Positions 1 through 11,353 of a stretch of 64,000 nt of DNA are shown in pieces. How positions within the stretch are numbered: the stretch's first letter is position 1; each line of letters opens with the position of its first letter. The notes under the pieces were generated by a model, which did not search any database, was not told the DNA's origin, and worked only from the letters and a program-made list of their open reading frames with translations. The stretch lies in assembly GCA_023101885.1 (NCBI GenBank), contig JALPQD010000137.1, positions 4,554,071-4,618,070 of the forward strand. The letters are read 5' to 3'. The position numbers were made by a program, and so were the translations under genes. This stretch comes from Typhlomys cinereus. Taxonomy: Eukaryota > Chordata > Mammalia > Rodentia > Platacanthomyidae.

Positions 1-254
1 TTTCACGTCCTTATGGAGACAAAGTTGAAGAGTATCGTGCTGATCCTGTGTTTCTGAAGAGATAGCAGATAACTGCCAAATGCCCACTTTGTTGTTTATC
101 ACTATGAGTTTTGGGAAATCTCTTAGTCGCCACTGTCAAAGGTCAACCTGCTTGTGCAGTGTTGCTGCTGGATGCTTTGGAGCATTTGCTGCTCATTAGC
201 TGTGAGGTCAAGACAGGTATAGGACAAAGGAAGAAAAGCAGGTACAGCCATGGA

Positions 255-436
255 CTTATTCATGGGATGCAGGCAGAGTTTGGGGGAGGAGCAGCTGTGA
301 GCAAGTGCGGTGCTGGCCAGGTCTGGTTTTGTAGTGAATGTCATTTACCTTGGTGTGAGTAGGGGGGGCCAGAGGTGGCCTTAGAAAGTGAGCTGGACCC
401 TGTGGCAGCTGCTGGGCCTGAGCTTCCATCCCGGGT
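255..436 (+). repeat. Spacer repeat, copy 1 (CTCF-like motif decayed)
   Basis: This element recurs at about 10520, 12590, 31070, 33570 and 60030. It has the same order each time: a block ending in GCCAGAGGTGG, then GTGGCAGCTGCTG, then usually a GT run. Here the core reads AGTAGGGGGGCCAGAG, so the CAGGGGGCGCC core of the other copies has been lost. Confidence 0.55.
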
Positions 437-439
437 GTG

Positions 440-482
<43 letters not shown>
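437..482. repeat. (GT)n microsatellite
   Basis: Near-perfect GT dinucleotide run. It creates spurious CVCV/HTHT reading frames on both strands. Confidence 0.95.
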
Positions 483-484
<2 letters not shown>

Positions 485-800
485 CGTGCTCTGAAGTGGG
501 GGAGGGGGTCATTGGTGATCTTTGAATCAGCTTCAGGTTTCAGACAGTGTGCAGCTGCAACCACAGACACAGACCTTCTGCCCTGCATCCTGCGCCTCCC
601 ACACTTAGATTTCTTCATTTTGTCTGAATCCCTGGATTATAGCCCTTAATATAATTGTCATCTTTGGTGTCAAAAAGTTATGAAAGTGTTCTCATAACCA
701 GTTTGGAAGACTGAGAATGCAGCACTAAAAAAAAAAAAGAACTGTATAGAGCAAAATGCAATGTATTTCTCCAACCTTCGTGGCACCAATTCTACAAAGT

Positions 801-930
801 TCAAGATGTTTGGTACTGGATGAGGCTGGCTGGCTTGCTACAAGCCCATTTCCTGTGCACATGCTGTTGACCACTGCTGATCCCATTGTCGTACAGGTAG
901 GCACGTTCTCCTCCTCCTCGGATGGAAACC
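801..930 (-). pseudogene. Clec2d-like: Copy A exon 5 (end of lectin-like domain and stop)
   Basis: The acceptor TTTTAG precedes GGTTTCC. The frame is open for 42 codons from VSIRGGGERAYL through RKWACSKP to a TGA at 801-803. It is four codons shorter than copy C. Arg stands where the family Cys before AYL is expected. Confidence 0.8.
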
Positions 931-2263
931 CTAAAACAAATCCCAAAAATACTAAAGATGCAAAGGCTGGTCACATGCATTTATTCCTACAGTGGCATCT
1001 CTACTGTGTATTTTGAGTATGAATGAGAGATGAAAGAAGGACACCAGGAATGGGGCATGCTGCTTTGTACTTTTTTTTTTCTATAGTCTCAAATTTTTCC
1101 TTGAAAACCACCCCTTTCATTCTTTCATATCAGTCCCAGTTACATATTGACAAGTCATTAGCTGATGGTTTCTGCTTCCTGCCACTTCTGAATGAGTCGA
1201 TGTCATGGTGGCCTCACTGAGGAATATGTTCAGTCTCACCTTGAACTGTTTCATACATAAATGAAAGTAAAAAAGGCTGGAAATTAGTCACAGCCCCTTA
1301 CCCCAAAGATACTCCCAGAAACACAAGAGTAGATCTGAGGACAGCCAGCACCCCGAGAAGCCCTAATGCCCTGGAACAGTCATCAGACTTTCCATCACCC
1401 CAACCCAGCTCAGCTTGTACCCCTCCTCCTTCCCACAACCTTCAAAGCTTTTCACTGATAGAAATACTTAAAAATCCACCTCTGCAAGCACCCTGAGCGT
1501 CATGGATGCTCTCACACTGGGGACAGCAGTGTCACCCTTCTTCCCCGCCAGTAAAGAAAGCATGGTTCTGAATCTGTTTTTGTTTGTTATTCCTTTTCCA
1601 AGCGTCTCCTTACAAACAAATAAAATACCCTACCAAACTTGTAATGTTGCCTAGCTTTGTTTGATTGAAGCCATTGGTGTCCATATTGTTTCTTTCTATA
1701 GAATGATTCTGTTCACAGTGTCTATCTTCACAGTCACAAACTTTGATCATGTTTCCTCTGAGGCAAGACTTTAGCAGAGATACCCGGTGTTTCCTGGAAA
1801 TGTTCATTCAGTGACTAGACATAGCAGTGCAGAGTGGACCTCAGGCCCCAGCTTCCAGCTCTGCTGTAGTTTCCTCGGGTCTCAGAACCTCACTGTGCAT
1901 CAGCACTGCTGTCTGCATCCTACAGGGGATTTACTATAATGTAGGAAATGCTCCAAGGCTGTGAGGACAGGGTCAAGAGCTGCCCCCATGGCATCATCAC
2001 ACTACAAGTTTGAGTGAAATCACAGGAAGTAAAGGTTTTCCAAAACTACAGCTAACAAATGCCAGAGCATGGAAAGGAACTGTATCTGTGCAGGTGCAGA
2101 GGAACCTGGGATTGACTGACACGTGTCAGCACACACTGCATCTGTAGCTGTGCATCTGCCCAGAGGAATTCTCCTTCTTCTTCTCTAGTCCAGTGAGCTC
2201 CCCATGAACACCTTCTGAACACTCACACATGAACAGCAGAAGGAAAGAGATCAAAAGACAAAA

Positions 2264-2370
2264 AAGCTGTTATATTCAGTGCCATCTGCCCACTTCCAAG
2301 CATGTTGGGATGATTCTCTGTGCAGGCCGATCCAGTAGTGAAAATCACCCTTGTATCTCCTCAGGAAAGT
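2264..2370 (-). pseudogene. Clec2d-like: Copy A exon 4 with destroyed donor
   Basis: Acceptor CTAACAG, then 35 open codons including [18 protein letters not shown] and [11 protein letters not shown]. The homologous 107-nt exon in copies B and C is followed by GTATGTC; here the same place reads TTTTGTC, removing the GT. Readthrough meets TGA four codons later. Confidence 0.85.
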
Positions 2371-2897
2371 CTGTTAGGGAACACACAAGGAAACACACGT
2401 GTTTCTGAGGTGACTCAGTGTCCCCTGTCTTGCAACTCCTCTTAGGGCAATAGCAGGTGTCACCCATAGCATAGACGTCAGATGAGACAGCCTCAGATCC
2501 ATGGAGTCATTTGATGTCTATAATCCCAAAGCATGTTGCATTAGTGGCCACATGTCCCGTGTGATACTGGAAAAGTTTATGTCTGTTGTTCTGTTGTTCC
2601 AGAAGAAATACATGTAGTGCCCCGTTGCAGTGGGCAACTTATGATAATGTGGATGACACATTACATGATTTGTTCATGACTTAGTAGTATGGGAATGTAG
2701 ATCTGACCTGGTGCCTTAATTGGGGTAAACTCCCCAAAATGAGAGACGGTGTGGAATGTGAAGAGCTCCAGGCAGAAGTGATGCCCTCAATGAATGACTC
2801 ATACTAACTTCCACCCCATGTCCCTCATCTCAGCTTGAAGCTCCCTCATCAGAGCACTAAACATTCAACAGGAAACCACTGCTCCAATAGTTCTTAC

Positions 2898-3073
2898 CAG
2901 TTCTTCCAGGCTTTCAAACCGAGCAAGCTGGGCTTCTAGCTCCGTGCAGGATGTACGGCTGAATGTCCAATTCCTTTGGTCTTCAGAAAAATAAAAGCAT
3001 TTGTTTCCAAATCCGATCCAGTTTCTTGGGCAGGTAGCACGCACAGTTCTCTCGATGACCTCTGCTCTTGACA
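2898..3073 (-). pseudogene. Clec2d-like: Copy A exon 3 (first part of lectin-like domain)
   Basis: 176 nt, acceptor ATAG, donor GTAAGA, phase 1 in and phase 0 out. It encodes [18 protein letters not shown] followed by NWTFSRTSC, including an N-W-T glycosylation sequon and the conserved Cys residues. The segment ends FESLEEL. Confidence 0.88.
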
Positions 3074-4007
3074 CTATAATGCAGAGACTTTTGTAAGTTA
3101 CAAGAAATCAACATCTTTTTGTGTTCATCTGCGCACCATCCTGAGCTCAGTCTCTGGCATACATTCAGATTGTGGCTTTTCTAACTCATCACTGGGAATC
3201 CCAACTTCATACATAGTCCTTCAGCTGGGATTGTGCTCCCTGCTCTCTGAGATGCTCCCTGACTGGAGGCTTCAAGGAAACACATGTCTGTAGCAACCCT
3301 GTCTTTGTGCTTTTGGCCCCTGTTTAGGACGATAAGGTTTGCTGAGCACAAGCAGGGCAGCAACCAGCTCTCTGACATTCAGGCTACTGACACGTCACTG
3401 TGACTGCTGGGCAGGTCACGTGCACAGCATGGACACGCTGTACAAGGGATGATTCTCATGTTTTCAGGACAAAGCAAGGTGGTGAGAGATTTCTTCACAT
3501 GGTTCACAATAGTCCATTTTTTAAAACTCAGAGATTCCTTACTTCTAGAAATTTCTTCAATATTTGTAGACTATGGACTGATGACTGAAATCATGGGTCG
3601 TGGGGGAGGCGGTCCCTTCCCTGTCCATATCATCTTTCTGCTCTGACCTGGGTCCCTTCAGCTACAGCAGCCTCCTTGAGGTTCTGCTTTGACTCTGTCT
3701 CTCCTTGTTCCCTGTCTAGTTTTCACAATAGACCTGTGGCTCCTGTGTGTCCTCGAGAGGTTGCTGCAGTGTCATCTTCCCCAGGAGACTAATCCTGACC
3801 TCTCTGTGCACAATGTGGTGTCTTCCACTACCCTCTTGCTGGGACTGTCTGCAGCTGCCTGCTACACTGTAAAGTCCTGGAGAACAGGAACTTGCATGCA
3901 TTCTATCAAGCACTCCATGTGATGCCTTGCACGGTGTACTCAGCAAATATTTGCAGCAATACAAATGTGGACAGAACACCACAGAGTTTGGATAATTAGC
4001 CACTTAC

Positions 4008-4130
4008 CCAACAAAGCAACAGGAAGTCCAACCACAACTACAAGAACTGTGAGACCCAAGAAACCGCAGAAAACCTTGGAAACAGTCACAGAAGAACCTT
4101 GTGCCAGATGTTTTCCTTGGAGACTTTTAC
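4008..4130 (-). pseudogene. Clec2d-like: Copy A exon 2 (signal anchor)
   Basis: 123 nt between acceptor TTTGTAG and donor GTAAGT. It encodes a short juxtamembrane stretch ([11 protein letters not shown]) and a long Val/Leu-rich membrane segment (LGLTVLVVVVGLPVALL), as expected for a type II lectin-like receptor. Both splice sites look intact. Confidence 0.85.
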
Positions 4131-5589
4131 CTACAAATTAGAAATTGGGATGTTAACCTTTAAGACAGACAAACTGCATTTTCCATATGACTTTGTGTAT
4201 GACTTGTTGTCTCATACTACAAACACCTGTCATTAAAGGCTGGGGTCTTCAAATGACATCCAGGCTATGAAGAAGAATAGAGAAGGCAGGAAATGAACTC
4301 ACTCTCAGAGTGAGCTCTGGGGGAAAAGCAAAAAACAGAGAGTCAAGATCAGAATGAAAAAGAACTAAAAAAAGAAAAATATCTAATTCAGCAATGCAAG
4401 AAGAGTTAGGGTAGAAGGACTGGGGATCTTTAGAAAACAAATTGATGAGCCAGCACACCCCTGTGATTCCGAGCTGGGAAGAGAAAAGCAGGCAAGTAAA
4501 GCCAGCCTTGGCCACATACAACTCAGAAACCAGCATGAACTGTAATGAGAATCTGTTTCAGTGAAAATAATAATAATAATACATCATAACAAAATCAAAA
4601 GGAGAATTTCAATTAATTTAGCAAATTATGTGACTAATTTAGTGTGAATCTCCTACAGCAGCAGTCAACGAATTAGGAATTTAGGGAACTCTTCCCAAGC
4701 AGGTTACATACAGCTCCAGGGAAGTTCCAATATGCAGTATGTTCTGACTTTTTTCATTTTTTAATAAATCAACAAGGTGTTTTAAAAAAAATTATACCCA
4801 GAAGCAAAAGAACTAGAACAGACAAATCAATTTACAAAATACCAGCTCAATCTGAAGAAATGATACCACCTAATTTCAGCAAAAGGCAATAAAGAAAGTG
4901 TGATTTTCACAAAAGAGCTCATGCGTATGCAACAAAGGAAAAGAAAACTCTCTTCAGACACAGAGCAAACCCCACGGTGCACTGAACTCTGATGGAGGTG
5001 GACAGTGTTCAGGTGAGAAAGGTCAGGATCTTGTCAACATATGGTACTGGAACAATTCCAAAGCCCTGTGCTAAACACACCTCAACCATTGTATAAAAAT
5101 TGTGTCACCGACTGAAACATGAAGCCAAGATATATAAATCTATTTGAAGAAAAAAGGAAAAAAACGCCTTCACAAACTTGTTTGGGGCAAAAAATTTCTT
5201 ATATCTAACTTCAAAAACATTATAAATGAAAAAGAAAATTAGTAATTTAAACTTGAGTATAATTAAAAAATGTTACTCTGGCTTTTTGAAAGTGGAATAA
5301 GAAGATAGACAATAGACTGTTCTTTTGTAAGACAGTGATTTAAAAAATTAGCTATATCCACATATATTGAGAGCTCTAGAAATGTAGTGATTAAAAACTC
5401 GATTAAAATGGAACAAAGATTTTAATGTGACTGATGGGCACACATGCATAGGTACGCCCAATATTACCACACTTGGGAGAAAACAATTGAAAAATACTTT
5501 GAAAAAGTTTAGCAATACACTAAAATGAGAATACATTCTGGCTCTCCTGCCCAGTTATTCAAACAAGGGAAATGAAAACCTTCATTTTC

Positions 5590-5735
5590 AGGAACCAGAG
5601 AGAAGGAGAGAGGGAGAAGGGGGGAGGGAGAGGAAGAGAGAGAGGGAGAGGGAGAATAGAGAGAGGGAAAGAAGGAAGAAGGGGAAGTGGGAGGAAAGAG
5701 AAAGAAAGAAAAATAAAGAAAAAAGATCATCAGTA
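5590..5735. repeat. Purine-rich (GA/GGA) tract
   Basis: About 145 bases almost entirely A and G on the plus strand. A diverged counterpart lies at 39660-39800 in copy C. The long reading frames over it are low-complexity artefacts. Confidence 0.85.
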
Positions 5736-5834
5736 TGTGCATATTTACAGCAGCTGTCTGAATTCCTTGTTTTCCCATTTTTTCTCTCTTTTTTGAAATT
5801 TGTTTTTGGGTGTGAATGTGTGCGTTCATGCACG

Positions 5835-5841
5835 TGTGTGT

Positions 5842-5883
<42 letters not shown>

Positions 5884-6125
5884 GTGTGTATGTCTATGTC
5901 TGTGTGCATGTATGTATGTATCACTGTCCTGTGGAGACTCAAGGGTGACATCAGGAATCATCCTTGATTGCTCTGCTTCCTTTTTGCTTTGCTCTGGGGT
6001 TTCCCAGGCTCCACCCTCCAGAGCTGGAAGTGCAGTTTCTTGCAGCAGCCTCCCTCAGTCTGGCTCTTTTACAGAGGATTCTTGTGCTCACAAGGCAGAG
6101 TCTTTTTCAGCCATCTCTGCAGACA
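5835..6125 (-). repeat. tRNA-headed SINE with GT tail, copy A
   Basis: GT run followed by GTGGAGACTCAAGGGTGACATC, a TTTGCTCTGG-GTTTCCCAGGC body and a degenerate head ending GCCATCTCTGCAG. It matches the better-preserved elements near 46065, 46400, 48836 and 50868. The copy C counterpart is 39896-40175, so this insertion predates the duplication. Confidence 0.65.
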
Positions 6126-6184
6126 AGCTTTCTGGATTTTCACCAGCATGTCACATCTTCCAACAATTCCACCATCCCGATCAT

Positions 6185-6530
6185 GGTTTAAAGTGTGTTC
6201 CCCACAATCTCGTGTTTGGGAAGGTCCTGGCACCTTTAGGAGGTGGGGCATTGCTGAAAGAAGTCATTCACAGGGAGTGGAGCTTGAGGTGGAAGAGTCC
6301 CACCCTACTTCCAGGAGAGGCCTGCTCTGGCAGTGGGCAGTCTTGCAGCTCTCAGACTCCTGGATGGGTGTGACTTAGCCTGCCTCCAGCTCCTGCTACC
6401 AGCCATGCTGTTTCTGCCATGAAAGACTGTATCTCCCTTCTGGAACCTAAGCTGAATAAACCTTCCTTTCTCCCTTAAGTTGCTTGACTTTGGGTGTTCT
6501 TTCACAGCACCACAAGAGTAGCTAGTGCAA
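6185..6530 (+). repeat. LTR-like remnant (possibly MaLR-type)
   Basis: The order GTGTGTTCCCC, CACCTTTAGGAGGTGGGGC, CTGAATAAACCTTCC and CTTTCACAGCAC looks like an old class III LTR with a poly(A) signal. The family was not confirmed. It is shared with copy C at about 40230-40560. Confidence 0.45.
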
Positions 6531-8479
6531 TCCTTGAGTCACAAGGTGGACTGACAGTGCTCAGCACTGGGAAAAAAGAAAGATCTGGACCCACTCTTCC
6601 CTTACTTATTGTTTGTGCAGCTCTAGCTGGTCAACTGGTCCTCTGGCTCCTGCCCCGAGGTCCCTAAGCCAGGGCTGTCTGCAGACTGCAGCAAAATCTA
6701 GAGCAGTCACAGAAGCAAAAACAAAAAAGGTCCAGAAACACCTCTTGGTAGATGATTTTCAGACTCTGATGACAAAGAAATTTAGATTTTTTTTCTTAAA
6801 AAAAGAACATCTGTAGTGGGTTTAGTTTCTTCTCACACAAGCACAGGATTGCTGCTTCCTCTTTTTAACCTGTTTATAAAATAATTTCTTTTCTGTGTGG
6901 TCATTCTCACACAGCTCTAAGAATACTAGATGCCTCTGTTCAGACTTTCAAGATGATGTTCTGTAGGGTCCTGAGTGGTTATTGTTGAGCCTGGTAGACA
7001 ATGAAGCCATAAATTAACCTTAAGGTCTGTGTCCCTTAGAACAAAAGCTTAAGGTCAGAGAACAGGGAGCTAGTGGTCATGACAGCCTGGAGGGAGCAGA
7101 GACCAGAGAGCTAGGTCAGCATTTTGCAAAGCCTCCACCTTACCCAGGTGGCTCTTCTGTGAAAACCACACTCCAGTCTTCATTTCCTTAGCAATCCCCA
7201 GGCTAATCCTTAGCAACCCCAAGACTAGGAAAGATTATAAGCCCACCTAGGGTCTGTGTCTTCCCTCTTCTTCCTCTCTCTCCTCCTGATCTCTTCTCCA
7301 GCTCTCCAAGCTTTCCCATCTTTCCTCCCTCCATGCTGTGTGGCTCTCTCTCTGCCCTCTCTGACCTTAAGCTCTCTCTTCCACCTTAAGTATGAACTGC
7401 GGCTCCCTTGGTTACCAGCCCCAAAATGAATAACCTCCTCTTCCTTAAGTCTCTTCCTCCTGCTAGTTTCTCTTTATTCATGGACCTCCATGTGGCTCTC
7501 ACACCTGGTGGAGTTTCTCACATTCCTCTCCCCACTGACCTAACAGTGATCAGCCCTGTGCTATCCACAAAAAACCCTCCACACCACTGCTTCCAGGTTC
7601 ACATTAAACCAAAATGCCTTGAGAAATGCACCATGAGCTCCAGGATATCTTTGTTTATTTTTCTTCAGGTGATTGGGAAAAGCTCAACCTAAATCTCCCC
7701 AACAAACACATATTGGTCTCTGTCTCTAGACTCCTGAAAGTCTCTCCTTACACTTCCCACTTTCTAGCTTTCCTCTTTTCCTTATTTTTTGACACTCAGA
7801 GGCAAAACTTTTCTCATGGATTACGAGTGGGTTTCTCTGTTTGTTTGTTTTACTTTCTTGGATCTGTGTCACAGTTTGAATGTGAGCTGTCCCCCACAGG
7901 CTCATGAATTTGTACTGTTAACTGCTGTTAGCCAAGGTTGTGGCACTACCAGAAAGTGGAGCCTTGCTGGAGGAAGGCATGTCACAGGGACAGGGCTTCT
8001 TCTCAGCTTTCTTTTGGTCTCTCTGGCTCATGATGACCACCAAGTTCTGAACTGGCCTCTTCCAGCTTCTGCCTCCAGCCCTGAGATTCCTACATAAAGG
8101 ACTCTCTCCCTCTTGAACCATAAGTCAAATGAATTTCCCTTTCTCCCTTTACATGTTGTCTCACAACAACAGAGAGGTGTAACTGTGGCTGCTGTAAACT
8201 ATGTGGTCAGTTTCAGGAACTGTCACCTTCCATCACAGTGGAGAGTTTTACAAAATTGAGTGGGCTTGGCTACCCCAGAGCAGAGGAGAGGGAGACAGAA
8301 AGAAATGAGTCACCAGGTGCAATGAGAGGGGTGAGATTCTGGGTTCCAAAGCTCAATAGGGAGAGCAAGCTTCGCAATGATGTGCAGTGTCTCAGCACAG
8401 CTGGGAAGGAGGATTAATGGATTCACTTCGAGAAACAATAAGAATTTCAGGTGATGGACATGTCTAGTTTTGTTTACCG

Positions 8480-8700
8480 AATGTGCTCACGAGCCAAGAC
8501 ATCGCACCACACCTCACGAGAGCCCATAACTCTTATGGGCTTATCAGTGAGCAAAGGGGAAAAAAGCTGGAGCTCCGAATGACACTGAAGAAGAGGAACC
8601 AGAAAAGTCCTCCAGATGGACATTCTGAAGAAGCAGTATGTTATGAATCTATCAACAGGATTCCATCCAGCAACATCCAACTGGAGAATTTTTAAATGCT
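8480..8700 (+). other. Possible retro-pseudogene fragment, copy A
   Basis: Contains GATGGACATTCTGAAGAAGC and TGTTATGAATCT, matching 42225-42415 in copy C, where the frame reads like acidic protein-coding sequence. The parent gene was not recognised. Frames are disrupted in both copies. Confidence 0.3.
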
Positions 8701-9379
8701 TTATTTACAATTAATAAGAATTTAGTGATTTTTTTTACATCAGCTTATATTCCATCTCTGAAAGTGTCCTCTAACTTTGGTACATCATAGTTGTTCATGT
8801 TCCTAGTGAGTCCATCTTTCTCCTGCTCTGTACTCATCTGCCTCCCTGTGCCCCAGATGCCTCCCATAGGACACTGGGCACACGACCACCTCTGACTCTT
8901 GATTGAAAACAGCCTTAGAAACAATCTCAGAGAAGCAAAGAAATGATTCATACTACTGGCCTGATTTGGGCTTTATTTGCAGGTTTAAAAAAAGTTTACA
9001 AATTGAGACCAAGTCTAGAAAGCACAGAGTTGCAAGGCCAGGGTGCTGCTGTGTAACAGCTGAAGCTCAGATATGAACATCCCAGGCAGAGTGGGAGGTT
9101 TTGCTCGATATTTCACCGAAAACACATGAGCTGGAGAGGAATTTTAAGCAAGGTGATCTGCAGAGTCCACAAGTCAAATGGAGCTTCCAGGTCAGATAAT
9201 GCTAAGTGGTTAGCAGGGAAGTAGGGATCAGAGTAGGGAGTGAAAGAAACACTGGTAAAACACATACCTAAGGTCAGGGAGGCCAAGACGGGAGGAATCT
9301 AAGAGAAAAAGTGTCTTAGTTTGTGAAAATGGCTATTTTAACAAATATAGTCAGCTTAGGGCATTGCCATCTTCTAGAA

Positions 9380-9680
9380 ACTATGGGCGTAGAAAATGGC
9401 CGGGCGATGGCTCACAGCCCCTCTGGACCTTCATGGAAATCCCTGACTTGTGCTTCTGCCCCAGGTTTGGTCCCCGGGCAGCCTAGCCTGTTCCACCACC
9501 TGCATGTCACGCTCGGGTTCTGACATCTCTAGGCCAGGGGTGTCCCCCTCCCCCAGCTGTGGAGGGCAAGCGTTTGCCATCAGTGGGAAGCTCCCGAGAG
9601 CGTGCCCCCTTGCCGTGCAGACAGATGGTTCAGGGCACACAGTCACGGGTGAAAATCCTGAACCCGTGCTGCGAAGAAAA
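9380..9680. other. CpG-richer block in spacer, first copy
   Basis: CpG dinucleotides are visibly denser than in the surroundings (CCGGGCG, CACGCTCGGG, CCCGAGAGCG, GCTGCGAAG). The second spacer has the same block at 29885-30180. It could be an old promoter or simply a younger repeat. No function can be assigned. Confidence 0.35.
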
Positions 9681-10519
9681 CGTCAGGTGCTGTGCTTCTA
9701 GAAGGAAGCAGAGAGAAGGGAAGGAGGGCCTGTGCTCTGGAGACTCGGTCCTTATCTCTACTAGGGACTTTCTTCTGTCCTGATACCAGCTACTCACTAA
9801 GAGCTCAGTGGACTCTAGCAGGCATCTCAGGCTAGATTCTTTGCTAGTGATTTCACCCCAATCTCATGTCTTCTTAGCCACAAAGCTTAGGGGAATCATG
9901 CCATCCATAGTAGTTAAATACATGTGTTATCAGCTTGATAATTCAAGGCTGACCTGTGGGCACACCTGTGAGGAATTAGTAGTGAAGGGAAGCCCTGAGC
10001 AAATGTACGGGAGGCTGGCTGACATGAGAGGACCTGGCCCACACACAGAGTGGCTGGAACAACTCCCTGGGCGGGTGTATAAGATGGAGGGAGCTATTCA
10101 GTACAGCAGCACTCTTCAGCACACCTTGACAGTCTTGCTGTCCCACAGGTGAAATTTGCTGTCTCTCAGAAATCCTGTGGCTATGGTGTGGCCAGTTCTT
10201 TGGCTTCTGGTGTTGAGATGAGCTCTCCTACTGAGGTGCACTAAGAGTTATTACTCGAATCATAAGAAATTCACTTCCTTGCTCCCCTGAGCTGTTTGGT
10301 AGTGAATATAGGGACACCGATCCTCTTTTTCCTTAGAGTGAGCGTAACTGCCAAATGTCTACTTGAAGTTCAACCTTGGGAGTCCTGGGAAGAGGACTGT
10401 GAGTCACCAGTGGAAGGTACCTGTGAGGTGTCACTGCCAGGCAGTGTGCAGCTTTCCCTGCACTTTAGCTGTCAGGCTTGGACCTGAATAGATCAAAGGA
10501 ACAGGAGTCAGATGATCCA

Positions 10520-10725
10520 AGCACCAGCCTGAGGCACAGGTTGGGGCAGAAGCAGCTGGTGATCAAGTGGGGTCCTGGCCAGGCCTGGGCACAGGGTCCT
10601 GGCTAGTTTTCTACAGCAAGTGTCATTTCTTGTGATGTCTGCAGGGGGCGCCAGAGGTGGCATTAGGAAGTGAGCTTGGTGCTGTGGCAGCTGCTGGGGC
10701 ATGGCTTCCTTCCAGGACCTAGGTG

Positions 10726-10728
<3 letters not shown>
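10520..10728 (+). repeat. Spacer repeat copy 2 with CTCF-like core
   Basis: Contains TCTGCAGGGGGCGCCAGAGG (core about 10638-10652), which resembles the CTCF core consensus, followed by GTGGCAGCTGCTGG and a GT run. The equivalent in the second spacer is at about 31070-31240. Confidence 0.6.

Positions 10729-10772
<44 letters not shown>
10729..10772. repeat. (GT)n microsatellite
   Basis: Pure GT run directly downstream of the spacer repeat. Confidence 0.95.
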
Positions 10773-10774
<2 letters not shown>

Positions 10775-10936
10775 CCAGGCAGGGTGTCTGTGGGTCCTGA
10801 AGAGGCTGGAAGTGACTGTGATTGCAAGCTGGTCTGAGGTTTCATTGCCTGTTACTGATGCTGTCTCCTCCTGTGGTTGGAGCAGCCGGACTGCATCATC
10901 TGCCTGTGTTTTTAGCAGGGATTGTGCAAATCTAGT

Positions 10937-11030
10937 TACTGCTGGTTGTGGTGGTTCACATCGGTAGAATATGCTTAAGAGGCAGAGACAGGAAGATCAA
11001 GTATTTGAGGCCAGCCTGGCTTACACAATT
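10937..11030 (+). repeat. B1-like SINE
   Basis: GCTGGTTGTGGTGGTTCACA, then GAGGCAGAGACAGGAAGATC and GAGGCCAGCCTGG. This is the order of a 7SL-derived B1 element, partly truncated. It also occurs at 31879-31970. Confidence 0.75.
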
Positions 11031-11297
11031 ATTTTCATCCTGTGGGGCACATCCTCCTAATCCACAAATGTTCTCAAACCTGCCCTGTAGCAGCATCAAC
11101 CAACCAAACCTTCCACTAGCTGTCTCCTAAGGGCCTCTCAAGTTCTCCACAGACCCTGAAGTCGCCAGACACCTGTCATCACCACAGAACCCTACTGCCC
11201 AGGGCACCTCCCAAGTTCATTCCTGGCCCGGCTGCAAATGTTTGGATCCCCTCATTCCTGTGACAAGATACCTCCTGAACCACTCCTCTATTTACAA

Positions 11298-11313
11298 ACA
11301 CACACACACACAC

Positions 11314-11350
<37 letters not shown>
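11298..11350. repeat. (CA)n microsatellite
   Basis: CA run with one CG interruption. Its counterpart is at 32229-32268. Confidence 0.95.

Positions 11351-11353
<3 letters not shown>

Larger units (their letters stand above)
1..800. other. 3' flank of copy A and tail of a spacer segment
   Basis: No gene is seen here. Bases 1-430 resemble 12345-12760 and 33325-33745, so the window opens inside a spacer segment of the tandem duplication. A GT run at 437-482 follows, then the region downstream of the copy A last exon. No canonical AATAAA signal is obvious on the minus strand just after the stop. Confidence 0.6.
801..4130 (-). pseudogene. Clec2d-like: Clec2-family copy A (C-type-lectin-like, exons 2-5, probably non-functional)
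   Basis: Copy A keeps exon 2 (4008-4130, signal anchor), exon 3 (2898-3073, start of the lectin-like domain), exon 4 (2264-2370) and exon 5 (801-930, domain end and stop). All are open in compatible phases and carry family signatures: [15 protein letters not shown], then WIGLHRESS, then RKWACSKP. In the Clec2 family these type II glycoproteins are ligands for NKR-P1 receptors on NK cells. Two defects argue against a working gene. The exon 4 donor, GTATGT in copies B and C, reads TTTTGT here, so translation would run into the intron and stop after a few codons. The first exon of copy C has no counterpart, because homology to C stops near 9145, before that exon would appear. A transcript using another first exon cannot be excluded. 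Confidence 0.75.
4131..9145. other. Intron 1 region of copy A, repeat-rich
   Basis: Colinear with 38087-42860 in copy C. It holds a purine-rich tract near 5590-5735, a SINE with a GT run (5835-6125), LTR-like remnants (6185-6530, 7030-7640, 7860-8160) and a possible retro-pseudogene fragment (8480-8700). Homology to copy C stops near 9145. No Clec2 exon 1 was found. Confidence 0.6.

Noticed and set aside
725..946. 73-codon frame over copy A exon 5
   Set aside because: Wrong frame. The spliced frame reads VSIRGGGERAYL and ends at 801.
5509..5961. 150-codon reading frame over the GT and GA tracts
   Set aside because: Its composition (HTHTHT, SLSLSP) comes from simple repeats and a SINE. It is not a gene.
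9431..9646. Spacer frame as alternative Clec2 first exon
   Set aside because: The only plausible donor (CAG|GTGGTG) leaves phase 0, whereas exon 2 needs one preceding base. Kept only as a weak finding.
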